The translations under genes were made by a program, and so were the position numbers. Below the pieces are notes generated by a model. It was not told the origin of the DNA, did not search any database, and worked only from the letters and a program-made list of their open reading frames with translations. This document shows positions 8,818-17,676 of a stretch of DNA of 64,000 nt, in pieces (the stretch's first letter is position 1; every line of letters starts with the position of its first letter). The stretch is from Flectobacillus sp. BAB-3569 (GTDB lineage Bacteria > Bacteroidota > Bacteroidia > Cytophagales > Spirosomataceae). Where the stretch lies: the NCBI RefSeq assembly GCF_002270355.1, contig NZ_NJFZ01000006.1:1-64000 (forward strand), written 5' to 3'.

Positions 8818-10362
8818 ATGCAAGTACATAGACTACCTTTAAGACAAACCAACCAATTTTCAGCGCTCTTTCTTGATTATATGGACCAAGCTTCGGCTTT
8901 GACCGAGTATTCTGGTAACTTCCCTAATTTGGAGGGTTTTGCCAAGCAGATAGAACAAAAATCATTTTCTGACGAAAACAGAAAGGTACTTGTAGAGGTA
9001 CTAAAGCGACAATACCAAAACCTAACAATTCAGCCAGATCTTGATATTCTTGCTCAACCCAATACCTTTACCGTTACCACAGGGCACCAGTTGAATATTT
9101 TTACTGGACCTCTTTATGTGGTTTATAAGATGATTACCGTGATTAATTTGGCTAAATCATTGAAACAGGCGTATCCTGATTACAACTTCGTACCTGTATA
9201 TTGGATGGCGACCGAAGACCATGATTTTGCTGAAATCAATCATTTTTCTTTGTTTGGTAAAAAATATGAATGGAATACCGAACAAAAGGGAGCCGTAGGA
9301 AGAATGAATCCTAAAGAGCTTGAAACGCTTATCAGTGAGTTTGCGGATTGCCCAGAGGTATTTAAAAATGCATATCTCGAAAAAGAAACCTTGAGCGATG
9401 CCGTACGATGTTATATTCATGAGTTATTTGGAGCAGAAGGATTGATTTGTATTGATGCAGATGACCGCCAGTTAAAAACTTTGTTCTCGCCAATTATCAA
9501 AGATGATTTGTTAAATCATTCGGCTTTTGCCAAAGTACAGGCTACCTCTAGTGCCCTCGAAAATTTGGGATATAAAACCCAAATTGCCCCTCGCGAAATC
9601 AACTTCTTCTATTTGTCCAACGGTGTTCGTGAGCGTATCGTAAAAGAAGAAGGTGTCTATAAAGTATTGAATACTGAGCTTCAGTTTTCTGAAGAAGAGA
9701 TACTTGCCTTACTAGAATCGCAACCAGAACATTTTAGTCCTAACGTGGTATTGCGTCCTGTATATGAAGAGGTTATTTTACCAAATCTAGCCTATATCGG
9801 CGGTCCATCTGAAGTGCCATATTGGTTACAACTGAAAGGTGCTTTTGATCATTATGGCGTCACATTTCCAATCTTAATGCCACGCAATTTTGCTTTGGTT
9901 GTCAATAAGGCCTCTGCTAAAAAGATGGAAAAATTAGATTTGTCCATCGAAGAGTTATACCATGATGAAGTAACGCTACGTAAAAACTTTGTCGAGAAGC
10001 ATTCAGAAAACTCTTTGAGTTTGGCGGAAGAAGGAAAAACATTTTCAGCAATTTTTGAAGAAATACTTACCAAGGCTATCAAAATCGATAAAACCTTGGA
10101 GGGAGCCGTAAAAGGAGAGCAACAGAAACTATTGAATAGTCTTGACCATTTGGAAAAACGCTTGAAAAAAGCGGAAGAGCGTAATCAAGAAACAGAAGTA
10201 AATCAATTGTTGGGACTTAAGCACAAACTTTTCCCGAATGGTGGGTCACAAGAACGTGTGGAAAACCTAATGAATTTCTCGCTCAACAATACTGAATTTA
10301 TCTCAACATTGCTCAACACCTTCGATGCCCTCGATTTTAGCTATTATACCATAGTTGAGTAA
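8818..10362 (+). CDS. bshC: Bacillithiol biosynthesis cysteine-adding enzyme BshC
   Basis: The 514-residue protein matches BshC in length and motifs: TVTTGHQLNIFTGPLYVVYK (about residues 86-105), FVPVYWMATEDHDFAEINHF (about 124-143), PNLAYIGGPSEVPYWLQLKG (about 321-340), and a C-terminal coiled coil rich in Glu/Lys (about 425-465). The enzyme links cysteine to GlcN-malate in the last step of bacillithiol synthesis, the low-molecular-weight thiol of many Bacteroidota and Firmicutes. It is a single-gene unit; bshA and bshB are not in the window. It is followed by a 436-base gap full of palindromes. Confidence 0.94.
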   Translation: MQVHRLPLRQTNQFSALFLDYMDQASALTEYSGNFPNLEGFAKQIEQKSFSDENRKVLVEVLKRQYQNLTIQPDLDILAQPNTFTVTTGHQLNIFTGPLYVVYKMITVINLAKSLKQAYPDYNFVPVYWMATEDHDFAEINHFSLFGKKYEWNTEQKGAVGRMNPKELETLISEFADCPEVFKNAYLEKETLSDAVRCYIHELFGAEGLICIDADDRQLKTLFSPIIKDDLLNHSAFAKVQATSSALENLGYKTQIAPREINFFYLSNGVRERIVKEEGVYKVLNTELQFSEEEILALLESQPEHFSPNVVLRPVYEEVILPNLAYIGGPSEVPYWLQLKGAFDHYGVTFPILMPRNFALVVNKASAKKMEKLDLSIEELYHDEVTLRKNFVEKHSENSLSLAEEGKTFSAIFEEILTKAIKIDKTLEGAVKGEQQKLLNSLDHLEKRLKKAEERNQETEVNQLLGLKHKLFPNGGSQERVENLMNFSLNNTEFISTLLNTFDALDFSYYTIVE

Positions 10363-10363
10363 G

Positions 10364-10401
10364 TATAAGTGCTGAGTTGTGAGTGATGAGTTTTGAGTGT
10401 T
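10364..10401 (+). repeat. Family A repeat fragment
   Basis: Right after the bshC stop, the text TAAGTATAAGTGCTGAGTTG and GAGTGATGAGTTTTGAGTG matches the word pattern of the longer family A units at 23908, 43950 and 46850. Only one arm is visible here. Confidence 0.6.
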
Positions 10402-10460
10402 AATTTGTCCTTGCGTAAGCAGGCAAAATTAAATCAAGTTTACCTAATAGGCTGTAAGAG

Positions 10461-10602
10461 TATTTTTAATGACTTTATAAGTCATTAAAAATAGAAAATT
10501 TTGTGTTTCTTTTAATGAAATCCTATTGTTTGAGCCGCAGGCGAGTTTAGGATTTCTTGACTTTCTTTTGTTACTTTTCTTGTGTTAAGACAAGAAAAGT
10601 AA
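10461..10602. repeat. Cluster of three palindromes (REP-like composite element)
   Basis: Three hairpins stand in a row. The first is a perfect 15-bp stem with a 3-base loop at 10461-10493 (arm TATTTTTAATGACTT). The second, 10517-10556, has GAAATCCTA/TAGGATTTC arms around a loop containing TTTGAGCCGCAGGCGAG. The third, 10571-10602, is a perfect 13-bp stem (TTACTTTTCTTGT) with a 6-base loop. There is no open frame of note. The order (AT-rich stem, GC-bearing loop, TTACTTTTC stem) suggests one composite repetitive element, not three chance hairpins. Confidence 0.7.
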
Positions 10603-10737
10603 GGAATGTCGATTGGAAATTTTGTTTTTTAACAAATGCCAAATAGAATTTTTAAACATACTTTAAGTAAAAACAATGGTAGTGTTTCTTACAGAATTAT
10701 TATTACATTTTACTTAACACCCAAAGCGTATAGCAAC

Positions 10738-10774
10738 AAAAAGCGCGAGCCTTTCTCGAAGGGCTCGCGCTTTT
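10738..10774. terminator. Bidirectional intrinsic terminator
   Basis: AAAAGCGCGAGCC and GGGCTCGCGCTTTT form a strong GC stem flanked by A-run and T-run, so it can work in both directions. It lies 25 bases beyond the stop of the minus-strand lrp-like gene. Confidence 0.85.
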
Positions 10775-10798
10775 ACATGATTGTTATGATGAAGTTTT

Positions 10799-11269
10799 TC
10801 AAGGGATTGGTAATACCTTACTTTCTTTGAAAGTAGAAAGAATAACCATCGTTTGTGTGCCAGCAACTTCTTCAATCTCGTTGATTTTTTCAAGCATCAA
10901 CTTTTGGTATGAAGAGATATCTTTAGCAATAATTTTCAATAAAAAGTCACCAGAACCTGTAACGTGATGACATTCGATAACCTCTGGAATATCATTGATT
11001 TGGTGTACGAATGATTCAGTAACTTGCTTTTTGTGACCAGTCAATGAAACTGTAACAAAAGTTGTAACTCCCAAACCTACTTTATCTCTATTCAATTGAG
11101 CATGGTAGCTCTGAATGATACCAGAAGTTTCTAATTTTTTTACACGTTCGAGGGTAGGCGCTGGCGAAAGGCCAATTTCTTTTGAAAGCTGGGCGTTGGT
11201 AATCTTTGCGTTCTGTTGAAGAATTTCCAGAACCTTATGGTCTATCTGGTCTAGCTTAATTGCACTCAT
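10799..11269 (-). CDS. Lrp/AsnC family transcriptional regulator
   Basis: The 156-residue protein has an N-terminal winged helix-turn-helix (LDQIDHKVLEILQQNAKITN, then LSKEIGLSPAPTLERVKKLE, residues about 6-48). A C-terminal RAM/ligand-binding domain includes VTGSGDFLLKIIAKDISSYQ. Lrp-type proteins sense amino acids and bind as multimers near their target promoters. The usual divergent target gene is not adjacent: a TIGR03643 gene lies upstream on the same strand. A -7-like TAACTTTG lies at 11398-11405 on the minus strand. A second, distinct Lrp paralogue lies at 46380. The specific effector is unknown. Confidence 0.92.
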   Translation of the reverse strand: MSAIKLDQIDHKVLEILQQNAKITNAQLSKEIGLSPAPTLERVKKLETSGIIQSYHAQLNRDKVGLGVTTFVTVSLTGHKKQVTESFVHQINDIPEVIECHHVTGSGDFLLKIIAKDISSYQKLMLEKINEIEEVAGTQTMVILSTFKESKVLPIP

Positions 11270-11568
11270 CTTATTAGGAGTTTAGTATGGATAGATTTTG
11301 AATTTTTACTAGACTGTTTGACGACACAATCTAAGTCGTTCAAAATCTTTTACTTCTGACTTGAGTCTGTTTCTTAGTAAGGTTAAGAAATAGAAAGCAA
11401 AGTTACAGACTTTCTAGTAAATTTCTAAGAAATTTTACAGAAAAGGAATTTCGTAAAATAAAATTTTTATTAAACGGCATTATCTTATCGAAAAACCTAT
11501 AATATTTTGCTCAAACGAAATGAGTGTATTTGATATAGAGTCAGTTAAACGCAATCTAGCTCATAAAA

Positions 11569-11853
11569 TTACTTTCTTTTAGAAATTTTGTTCATTGAGA
11601 TACTTCTTTGTAAATCGCATTTAAAGCGTCCTTTTAAAATTGTACTTTTGACACGATGTTTGGTAACTCGACCTTGTACTCGCTCTCTCCACATTTTCCA
11701 AGAAGAACGTTTCATCTCTTTTCGCATCAATTCTATTACTTCTTGTTCCTTTAGCCCAAACTGATCCAAAATGGCATCAAAAGGCGTGCGGTCCTCCCAT
11801 GCCATCTCAATAATACGGTCTATCTCTTGTTCGCTTAATATGACTTTTTTCAT
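11569..11853 (-). CDS. TIGR03643 family small protein
   Basis: From ATG at 11853 the product has 94 residues starting MKKVILSEQEIDRIIEMAWE, then DRTPFDAILDQFGLKEQEVI and LMRKEMKRSSWKMWRERVQG, a pattern I associate with TIGR03643. It reads as a compact helical, DNA-binding-like domain with a very basic C terminus (KHRVKSTILKGRFKCDLQRS). A longer frame starting at 11919 adds 22 residues without family support. The function of the family is unknown to me. The nearest genes (lrp-like and glnS) give no functional hint. Confidence 0.75.
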   Translation of the reverse strand: MKKVILSEQEIDRIIEMAWEDRTPFDAILDQFGLKEQEVIELMRKEMKRSSWKMWRERVQGRVTKHRVKSTILKGRFKCDLQRSISMNKISKRK

Positions 11854-12296
11854 GAAATTGATAATGTTAAAAAACGCATAAATGACTTGCCGAAACGCAT
11901 TGGCGTTTGAGCATATCATTCATAACTTCTTAAAGGCAGAATTGTTGGAAGGAATTCATCACTCGACAGGATTATTCGAGGAATGTGATTTTTGTTTCTC
12001 CCATTTCATAAAAATGTGTAAATTCGTATTTAATACAAATCTATTCAATGAGATATTTATTCCTTTCAGAATGATTTGTCACTGATTTCAAAAACGGATT
12101 CGGTGCGAAAATGTACGTAAACAAAAAACTTACAAAGACAGAGATTGGTAGGTTGTGGATTATTCCCAAATTGTATATTTCCAATCTTACCTATCGCTTG
12201 ATGCTAGCACGTATAACCATCAACTAAAATTACACGGTATTCTTACTAAAAATAGGTAGTTCTTTGGAGCTATCAACGTTTTGATTATTTGGTATT
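11854..12296. other. Intergenic region upstream of glnS
   Basis: This 443-base gap separates the divergent TIGR03643 gene and glnS. It contains an open frame at 11882-12085 with no credible protein features. GATTGG near 12141 and CCAATC near 12180 form a weak inverted repeat. I see no repeat family and no clear promoter pair. Confidence 0.5.
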
Positions 12297-13982
12297 ATGA
12301 CAGAAGAAAAAGAAAAATCACAAGAGCGAATTCCCGCTAATTTTCTCGAACAAATCGTTGAGGAAGATATTACATCAGGAAAAAATGGTGGTCGTGTACA
12401 CACTCGTTTCCCTCCCGAGCCTAACGGTTATTTGCACATTGGTCATGCCAAATCTATTTGCTTGAACTTTGGGTTAGCTGACAAATTTGGTGGAAAAACA
12501 AACCTTCGCTTTGATGATACCAACCCTGTAACAGAAGATACAGAGTACGTAGAATCTATCAAAGCTGATGTGCGTTGGTTAGGTTTTGATTGGGAAAATG
12601 AGCTATATGCTTCTGACTACTTCGACCAGTTATATGAACTTGCAGTACAGCTAATCAAAAAGGGATTGGCGTATGTAGATGACCAAACATCGGAACAAAT
12701 TGCTACTCAAAAAGGAAATCCTAACATTCCTGGTGAGGAAAGCCCATATCGTTATCGCTCAGTTGAGGAAAATCTCGACTTGTTTGAACGTATGAAAAAC
12801 GGTGAATTTGAGGATGGTGCAAAAGTGCTTCGTGCCAAGGTAGATATGGCGCATCCTAACATGCACATGCGTGACCCTTTGATGTACCGTATCAAAAAGG
12901 CAAAACACCACCGCACTGGCGATAAATGGTGTATATATCCAATGTATGACTTTGCTCATGGGCAGTCGGATTCGATTGAGAAAATTACTCACTCGATTTG
13001 TACGTTGGAGTTTGACGTACACCGTCCGTTGTATGATTGGTTTATCGAAAAATTAGATACTTTCCCATCGCATCAATACGAATTTGCTCGTTTGAACCTT
13101 ACACATACGGTAATGAGTAAAAGACGTTTGTTGCAGTTGGTAAAAGAAAATATTGTATCAGGATGGGATGACCCTCGTATGCCGACTATCTCAGGCTTGC
13201 GTCGTCGTGGATTTACACCTGCTTCAATTCGTAACTTCTGTGATAAAATTGGGGTGGCAAAACGCGATAACCTTATCGATGTAGGGGTATTGGAATTCTG
13301 TGTGCGCGAGGATTTGAATAAAATTGCGACACGTGTAATGGCAGTACTTGATCCAGTGAAATTAGTGATTACTAATTATCCTGAAGGACAAGTAGAAACT
13401 TTACAAGTAGAAAATAACCCAGAAGATATCAACAGTGGTCATCGTGATGTACCATTTAGTCGTGAGGTATATATCGAGCGTGAAGACTTTATGGAAGTTC
13501 CACCGAAGAAATTCTTCCGTTTGGGACCTGGTTTGATGGTTCGTTTGAAAGGAGCTTACATTGTAAAATGTGAAGATTTTGTTAAAGACGAATTCGGAAA
13601 TATTACCGAAATTCACTGTACTTATATTCCAGAAAGTCGTTCGGGGTCGGATACCTCTGGTATTCATGTAAAAGGAACCATTCACTGGGTATCTGCACAA
13701 CATGCAGTACCAGCAGAAGTGCGAGTTTACGACCGTTTGTTGATTTTGGAAGACGCTTCTCAAGTAGGAGACGACTTCAAGAAATTTATCAATCCTGATT
13801 CGTTGACTGTCTTAGAAAATGTATTAGTCGAACCAAGCCTTAAAGAAGCTGAGTTAGGAAAGAACTATCAATTTATCCGTAAAGGGTATTATTGTTTAGA
13901 CAAAGATTCTACTGGAGATAAATTAGTTTTCAATAGAACCGTTGGTTTGAAAGATGCTTGGGCAAAAGAAAAAAATAAGTAA
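12297..13982 (+). CDS. glnS: Glutaminyl-tRNA synthetase
   Basis: The 561-residue cytoplasmic enzyme charges tRNA-Gln with glutamine. It is a class I synthetase with the HIGH motif in [15 protein letters not shown] (about residues 40-54), the GlnRS/GluRS block LRFDDTNP, and the KMSKS equivalent VMSKRRL near residue 275. Catalytic-domain words [19 protein letters not shown] follow GlnRS, not GluRS. The C-terminal anticodon-binding barrels (about 340-555) are complete. A direct GlnRS means the organism need not use the GatCAB route for Gln-tRNA. A hairpin terminator follows at 14021. Confidence 0.95.
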   Translation: MTEEKEKSQERIPANFLEQIVEEDITSGKNGGRVHTRFPPEPNGYLHIGHAKSICLNFGLADKFGGKTNLRFDDTNPVTEDTEYVESIKADVRWLGFDWENELYASDYFDQLYELAVQLIKKGLAYVDDQTSEQIATQKGNPNIPGEESPYRYRSVEENLDLFERMKNGEFEDGAKVLRAKVDMAHPNMHMRDPLMYRIKKAKHHRTGDKWCIYPMYDFAHGQSDSIEKITHSICTLEFDVHRPLYDWFIEKLDTFPSHQYEFARLNLTHTVMSKRRLLQLVKENIVSGWDDPRMPTISGLRRRGFTPASIRNFCDKIGVAKRDNLIDVGVLEFCVREDLNKIATRVMAVLDPVKLVITNYPEGQVETLQVENNPEDINSGHRDVPFSREVYIEREDFMEVPPKKFFRLGPGLMVRLKGAYIVKCEDFVKDEFGNITEIHCTYIPESRSGSDTSGIHVKGTIHWVSAQHAVPAEVRVYDRLLILEDASQVGDDFKKFINPDSLTVLENVLVEPSLKEAELGKNYQFIRKGYYCLDKDSTGDKLVFNRTVGLKDAWAKEKNK

Positions 13983-14020
13983 TTCTAATTTTGCCAAAGA
14001 ATAATTTGATGATTATTCAC

Positions 14021-14070
14021 AAAAAAGTGTGGATAAGTAATGTTAATAACTCACTTACCCACACTTTTTT
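14021..14070. terminator. Bidirectional terminator between convergent genes
   Basis: AAAAAAGTGTGG pairs with CCACACTTTTTT; inner bases TAAGT/ACTTA extend the stem. It lies between glnS (plus) and the lipoprotein gene (minus), with A-run and T-run on the two sides. Confidence 0.8.
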
Positions 14071-14077
14071 ATTGCTA

Positions 14078-14545
14078 TTAATAGGCTGCCTGATAGTTAA
14101 TCACAAAATTGATTGGCTCGTTTTTCTCTTCTTTTACCTCAAAAGGAAATATGTTTTCCTCTCCATCAAAGATATTTGCCCACAAACCTTTACTCTCTTC
14201 ACGTACCATTATAGAATACTTTCCTTCGGGTAATTCTAAGCAAAAATCCCCGTTTTTGTCTGATAAAACACTGGTAATCAACTTGCTTTGGATATTTGAG
14301 TAAAACCCATTCGCCTGTGTTACTTGTTTGAGATTAGTAAGCTCGTAGATTAATACTTCTCTTTGAATCCCTTTGGGAACACGAGGCGGTCTGTCAGGCG
14401 ATGGCATCTGATTGCCAGCTACCCAAGTGACTTTTCCACACACCCTATTCTGATTGTGGATAACTTTTGAGGATGATGTGGATTTATGCGTACAAGCCAT
14501 TGTTGATAATATGGCAAATAGTCCGAAGAAAAAGGTTTTTATCAT
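14078..14545 (-). CDS. Predicted lipoprotein with carboxypeptidase-regulatory-like domain
   Basis: From ATG at 14545 the 155-residue product begins MIKTFFFGLFAILSTMACTH, a lipoprotein signal with the acylated Cys in LSTMAC. The rest reads CGKVTWVAGNQMPSPDRPPR, then LVISVLSDKNGDFCLELPEG-like text (SVLSDKNGDFCLELPEGKYS), and KYSIMVREESKG, resembling a transthyretin-like carboxypeptidase-regulatory fold. The alternative start at 14584 adds 13 residues that would spoil the signal peptide. It is probably anchored in the envelope. Function is unknown. Confidence 0.7.
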   Translation of the reverse strand: MIKTFFFGLFAILSTMACTHKSTSSSKVIHNQNRVCGKVTWVAGNQMPSPDRPPRVPKGIQREVLIYELTNLKQVTQANGFYSNIQSKLITSVLSDKNGDFCLELPEGKYSIMVREESKGLWANIFDGEENIFPFEVKEEKNEPINFVINYQAAY

Positions 14546-14620
14546 AGCTATACAAAGAAAACATCCTAAACAATGACTGTGCATTATTTAGGATGTAAAC
14601 GTATCGGTAATAAAGATATT

Positions 14621-15598
14621 TTATGCTTTACGCTTGAAAAGTGAGTTCACAAATTCCTTTTTATTGAAGACTTGTAAATCTTCAATTTTCTCTCCTACGC
14701 CAATATACTTCACTGGAATTTTGAACTGATCTGAGATACCAATTACTACACCACCTTTGGCTGTACCATCCAACTTGGTGATAGCCAAAGCTGTTACATC
14801 GGTAGCCTTCGTAAACTCTTGCGCTTGGATAAAGGCATTTTGTCCAGTCGAACCATCCAATACCAAAAGTACTTCATGAGGAGCCTCTGGCAAGAACTTC
14901 TGAACAACACGCTTGATTTTAGCCAATTCATTCATCAAGTTTACTTTGTTGTGTAATCGACCTGCTGTATCGATAATTACCACATCGGCTTGCTGTTCAA
15001 CGGCTTGTTTTACAGCATCAAATGCTACTGAAGCAGGGTCGGTATTCATACCGTGATCGATTACTGGAATGCCTACGCGCTGTCCCCAAAGTTTGAGTTG
15101 GTCGACTGCTGCAGCACGGAAAGTATCACCTGCACCTAATATAACCTTATTGCCAGCTTTGTGGAATTGAGAAGCAAGTTTACCAATAGTCGTTGTTTTA
15201 CCTACGCCATTGACACCCACTACCATGATTACATAAGGCTTGATATCAGATTTTTTGAAGGCATCAGTAATATCTTCAGATTTGTTTTGAGCCAATAGCT
15301 CTGCGATTTCCTCACGAAGAATTTCGTCAAGTTCGCTTGTGCTTACGAATTTATCACGAGCAACACGCTCTTCGATACGACGAATGATTTTAACTGTAGT
15401 TTCGACGCCGACATCCGAAGAGATTAAGATTTCTTCTAATTCATCTAATACCTCATCATCGACTTTTGATTTGCCGACGATAGCACGACTTAGTTTCGAA
15501 AAAAGTCCTTCTTTGGTTTTTTCGAGTCCTTTGTCGAGTGATTCTTTCTCTTCAGTATTGAGTGTTTCTTTCTTTTTAAAAAAATCGAATAAACCCAT
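14621..15598 (-). CDS. ftsY: Signal recognition particle receptor FtsY
   Basis: The 325-residue GTPase docks SRP-ribosome complexes at the inner membrane. It has a short acidic/basic N terminus with FDFFKKKE, the helical N domain, then G1 GVNGVGKTTTIGKL (about residues 128), DTFRAAAVDQL, G3 DTAGRLHNK and G4 TKLDGTAKGG. The C terminus KYIGVGEKIEDLQVF is typical. It lies downstream of DUF4295 and rpmG as commonly seen in Bacteroidota, but an intrinsic terminator at 15694-15722 and a -7-like TACTTTTG (15682-15689, minus strand) suggest it also has its own promoter. Confidence 0.95.
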   Translation of the reverse strand: MGLFDFFKKKETLNTEEKESLDKGLEKTKEGLFSKLSRAIVGKSKVDDEVLDELEEILISSDVGVETTVKIIRRIEERVARDKFVSTSELDEILREEIAELLAQNKSEDITDAFKKSDIKPYVIMVVGVNGVGKTTTIGKLASQFHKAGNKVILGAGDTFRAAAVDQLKLWGQRVGIPVIDHGMNTDPASVAFDAVKQAVEQQADVVIIDTAGRLHNKVNLMNELAKIKRVVQKFLPEAPHEVLLVLDGSTGQNAFIQAQEFTKATDVTALAITKLDGTAKGGVVIGISDQFKIPVKYIGVGEKIEDLQVFNKKEFVNSLFKRKA

Positions 15599-15681
15599 TT
15601 GTTGTTATTTTTTTGGTTACTCGTTAAAAGTCTGAAAGTTATCTACAAAAAGACATTCAGAAGACTTTTGAAAACGTAAGG

Positions 15682-15689
15682 CAAAAGTA
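15682..15689 (-). promoter_or_regulatory. Candidate -7 element for ftsY
   Basis: Reading the minus strand gives TACTTTTG, matching the Bacteroidota -7 consensus TAnnTTTG. It lies between the terminator after DUF4295 and the ftsY start. No good -33 TTTG at 19-21 bases was found, so this is tentative. Confidence 0.4.
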
Positions 15690-15693
15690 AAAC

Positions 15694-15722
15694 AAAAAAA
15701 GTCCCGATAAAGGGACTTTTCC
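15694..15722 (-). terminator. Terminator between DUF4295 gene and ftsY
   Basis: AAAAGTCCC and GGGACTTTT pair around GATAAA; on the minus strand the stem is followed by a T run. It separates the rpmG-DUF4295 transcript from ftsY. Confidence 0.8.
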
Positions 15723-15749
15723 TAAAAATCTTAATAAAGGGGCTGAATA

Positions 15750-15899
15750 TTAAGCTTTAAGAGCAGCTTGAACATCTTCTTGAAGAACGATTTCTTCTTT
15801 GAAAGAGTAAGCACCAGTAGCTGTTTTAACAGCTTTGATAACTTTAGCGTATTTTACACCACCTTCTTTTTTAAGGGTTGCAACTACCTTCTTTGCCAT
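15750..15899 (-). CDS. DUF4295 family small basic protein
   Basis: This 49-codon gene encodes MAKKVVATLKKEGGVKYAKV, then IKAVKTATGAYSFKEE and IVLQEDVQAALKA. It is the short DUF4295 protein found between rpmG and ftsY in many Bacteroidota; a ribosome-associated role is suspected from its conserved position, not shown. The start ATG is 47 bases downstream of the rpmG stop. Its high Lys content and MAKK start resemble ribosomal proteins. Confidence 0.9.
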   Translation of the reverse strand: MAKKVVATLKKEGGVKYAKVIKAVKTATGAYSFKEEIVLQEDVQAALKA

Positions 15900-15945
15900 G
15901 TTATTATGATGAGTTAACAGTTATCTGTTACGATAACCGAGTGAA

Positions 15946-16128
15946 TTACTTGATTTCTTTGTGAACAGTTACTTTTTTCAAGAAAGAGTTGTATTTCTTC
16001 AACTCAATACGAGCAGTAGTGTTTTTACGGTTTTTTGTAGTGATGTAACGAGACATCCCTGGAACGCCTGAAGCTTTTTGCTCAGTACATTCTAAAATCA
16101 CTTGGATTCTATTGCCTTTCTTAGCCAT
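15946..16128 (-). CDS. rpmG: 50S ribosomal protein L33
   Basis: The 60-residue protein starts [20 protein letters not shown] and contains [20 protein letters not shown], the L33 signature. Only one Cys is present, so it is the zinc-free (C-minus) form. L33 binds near the ribosomal E site. In related genomes rpmB (L28) usually precedes it; no rpmB is present in the 275 bases upstream. It forms a two-gene unit with DUF4295 and has a strong promoter at 16245-16276. Confidence 0.95.
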   Translation of the reverse strand: MAKKGNRIQVILECTEQKASGVPGMSRYITTKNRKNTTARIELKKYNSFLKKVTVHKEIK

Positions 16129-16244
16129 TGTGTTATGCTTTATGAATTTTCTGTATCTTACAAATATTTTTTATTCGTTTGATTATCAGAAAATTACAAC
16201 TTGCTGATAAGTCCGAACGAATATATATTTCCCAAATAGGACTG

Positions 16245-16276
16245 CAAAGGTAGTAAATGTTTGAGTTTTAGACAAA
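16245..16276 (-). promoter_or_regulatory. Bacteroidota-type promoter of rpmG-DUF4295
   Basis: On the minus strand a -33 TTTG (16276-16273) is followed after 20 bases by TACCTTTG (16252-16245), a very good match to TTTG-N19-21-TAnnTTTG. The predicted start of transcription leaves a 5' leader of about 110 bases before rpmG. Confidence 0.75.
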
Positions 16277-16403
16277 TATGTTTTTGAAAAAACTTATGCT
16301 TTCAAGGCGTTTTTTCAGAAAATAAGAGAAAATTTGACGTTTGGGGACTAAATTTGCTTCTCCGCTGTTCTTTATCTAAGATAAAATTTACGAATTTTAC
16401 GGC

Positions 16404-17618
16404 ATGAAGCAAATCCAATACCAATACGACCCTGAGCATTTTAAACGTTCAGACCCCAATAAGTATAATTCCTCGAAACTCAAATCGGAAGAAATGATTT
16501 TGTCGCTTGGGCCTCAACACCCTTCGACTCACGGTGTTTTGCGTTTAGAGGTAATCTCTGATGGTGAGCTGATTGTGGATGTAGTTCCTCACTTGGGTTA
16601 TCTGCATAGATGCTTTGAGAAACATGCTGAATCTTTAGCTTTTGGACAGACTATTCCCTATATCGACCGTTTGGATTATCTGGCAGCGATGAATTCTGAG
16701 CATGCCTATGTGATGGGAGTAGAGAAAATGCTTGATTTGGAGGGTAAACTTCCCAAACGTATTGAATATATCCGTGTACTGGTAGCCGAACTCAATCGTT
16801 TGGCATCGCATTTTGTTGCCATAGGCACGTATGGCTTAGATATTGGGGCATATACTTCATTTTTGTGGCTCATGCGCGACCGCGAGCATATTCAGCGGTT
16901 GCTCGAATGGCTTTGTGGTGCTCGTATGCTTTACAACTACATTTGGATTGGAGGCTTGTTTTATGATTTACCTGTTGGTTTTGAAGAGCGTTGTTTGGAG
17001 TTTATCAATTACCTCAAGCCCAAAATGGTTGAGATTCGTGAGTTGATTATTGAAAACAAAATCTTTGTGCAACGTACGGCTAATATTGGTATTTTACCTC
17101 TGGACTTGGCTATTAACTACGGTTGTACAGGGCCTGTGCTTCGTGGTTCGGGCTTAAAATTTGACCTCCGTCGTGTCGATGGCTATTCTGTATATCCAGA
17201 ACTTGATTTTGAAATTCCAGTAGGAAAAGGAGAAATGGGTACTGTGGGAGACTGCTGGGATAGAAATTTTGTGAGAGTATTAGAATGTGATGAATCAATC
17301 AAGATTATCGAGCAATGCCTTGTACAGTTGATGGGCGATCACAAACGTACTCGTGATTTTAATCCACAGGCTATGCTTCCTAAAAAAGTACGTCCTCAGG
17401 CGATGGATTTATATTTTAGAGCTGAGAATCCTAAAGGTGAACTTGGCTTTTTCTTCAGAACAGACGGTCGCTCAGATGTACCATTACGTGTAAAAGCAAG
17501 AGCTTGTTCGTTTCATAATTTATCGGTAGTGCCCGAAATTAGTCGTGGTGCTATGTTAGCAGACTTGGTGGCTATTGTTGGTTCTGTAGATTTGGTGATG
17601 GGTGAAGTCGACCGATAG
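16404..17618 (+). CDS. nuoD: NADH-quinone oxidoreductase subunit D
   Basis: The 404-residue 49-kDa-type subunit of complex I lies at the quinone site. It has the family opening LGPQHPSTHGVLRLEVISDG (about residues 35-54), HLGYLHRCFEKHAE, PYIDRLDYLAAMNSEHAY, and the C-terminal SFHNLSVVPEISRGAMLAD and IVGSVDLVMGEVDR. The [NiFe]-hydrogenase-like Cys ligands are absent, as normal for NuoD. It is not fused to NuoC. Its neighbours are rpmG (divergent) and a thioesterase, with no other nuo gene near; nuoA is about 9.4 kb upstream. Confidence 0.96.
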   Translation: MKQIQYQYDPEHFKRSDPNKYNSSKLKSEEMILSLGPQHPSTHGVLRLEVISDGELIVDVVPHLGYLHRCFEKHAESLAFGQTIPYIDRLDYLAAMNSEHAYVMGVEKMLDLEGKLPKRIEYIRVLVAELNRLASHFVAIGTYGLDIGAYTSFLWLMRDREHIQRLLEWLCGARMLYNYIWIGGLFYDLPVGFEERCLEFINYLKPKMVEIRELIIENKIFVQRTANIGILPLDLAINYGCTGPVLRGSGLKFDLRRVDGYSVYPELDFEIPVGKGEMGTVGDCWDRNFVRVLECDESIKIIEQCLVQLMGDHKRTRDFNPQAMLPKKVRPQAMDLYFRAENPKGELGFFFRTDGRSDVPLRVKARACSFHNLSVVPEISRGAMLADLVAIVGSVDLVMGEVDR

Positions 17619-17676
17619 TTTTGATAATTTCTCAACAAATATTTAATATTTCTGCCAAGGCAGAGAACAAACATCA

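Noticed and set aside
10636-10830. 64-residue plus-strand open frame
   Set aside because: It translates the terminator at 10738-10774 and overlaps the lrp-like gene end; no credible protein.
11882-12085. 67-residue open frame upstream of glnS
   Set aside because: No domain-like features, and no start signals; overlaps the presumed promoter region of two divergent genes.
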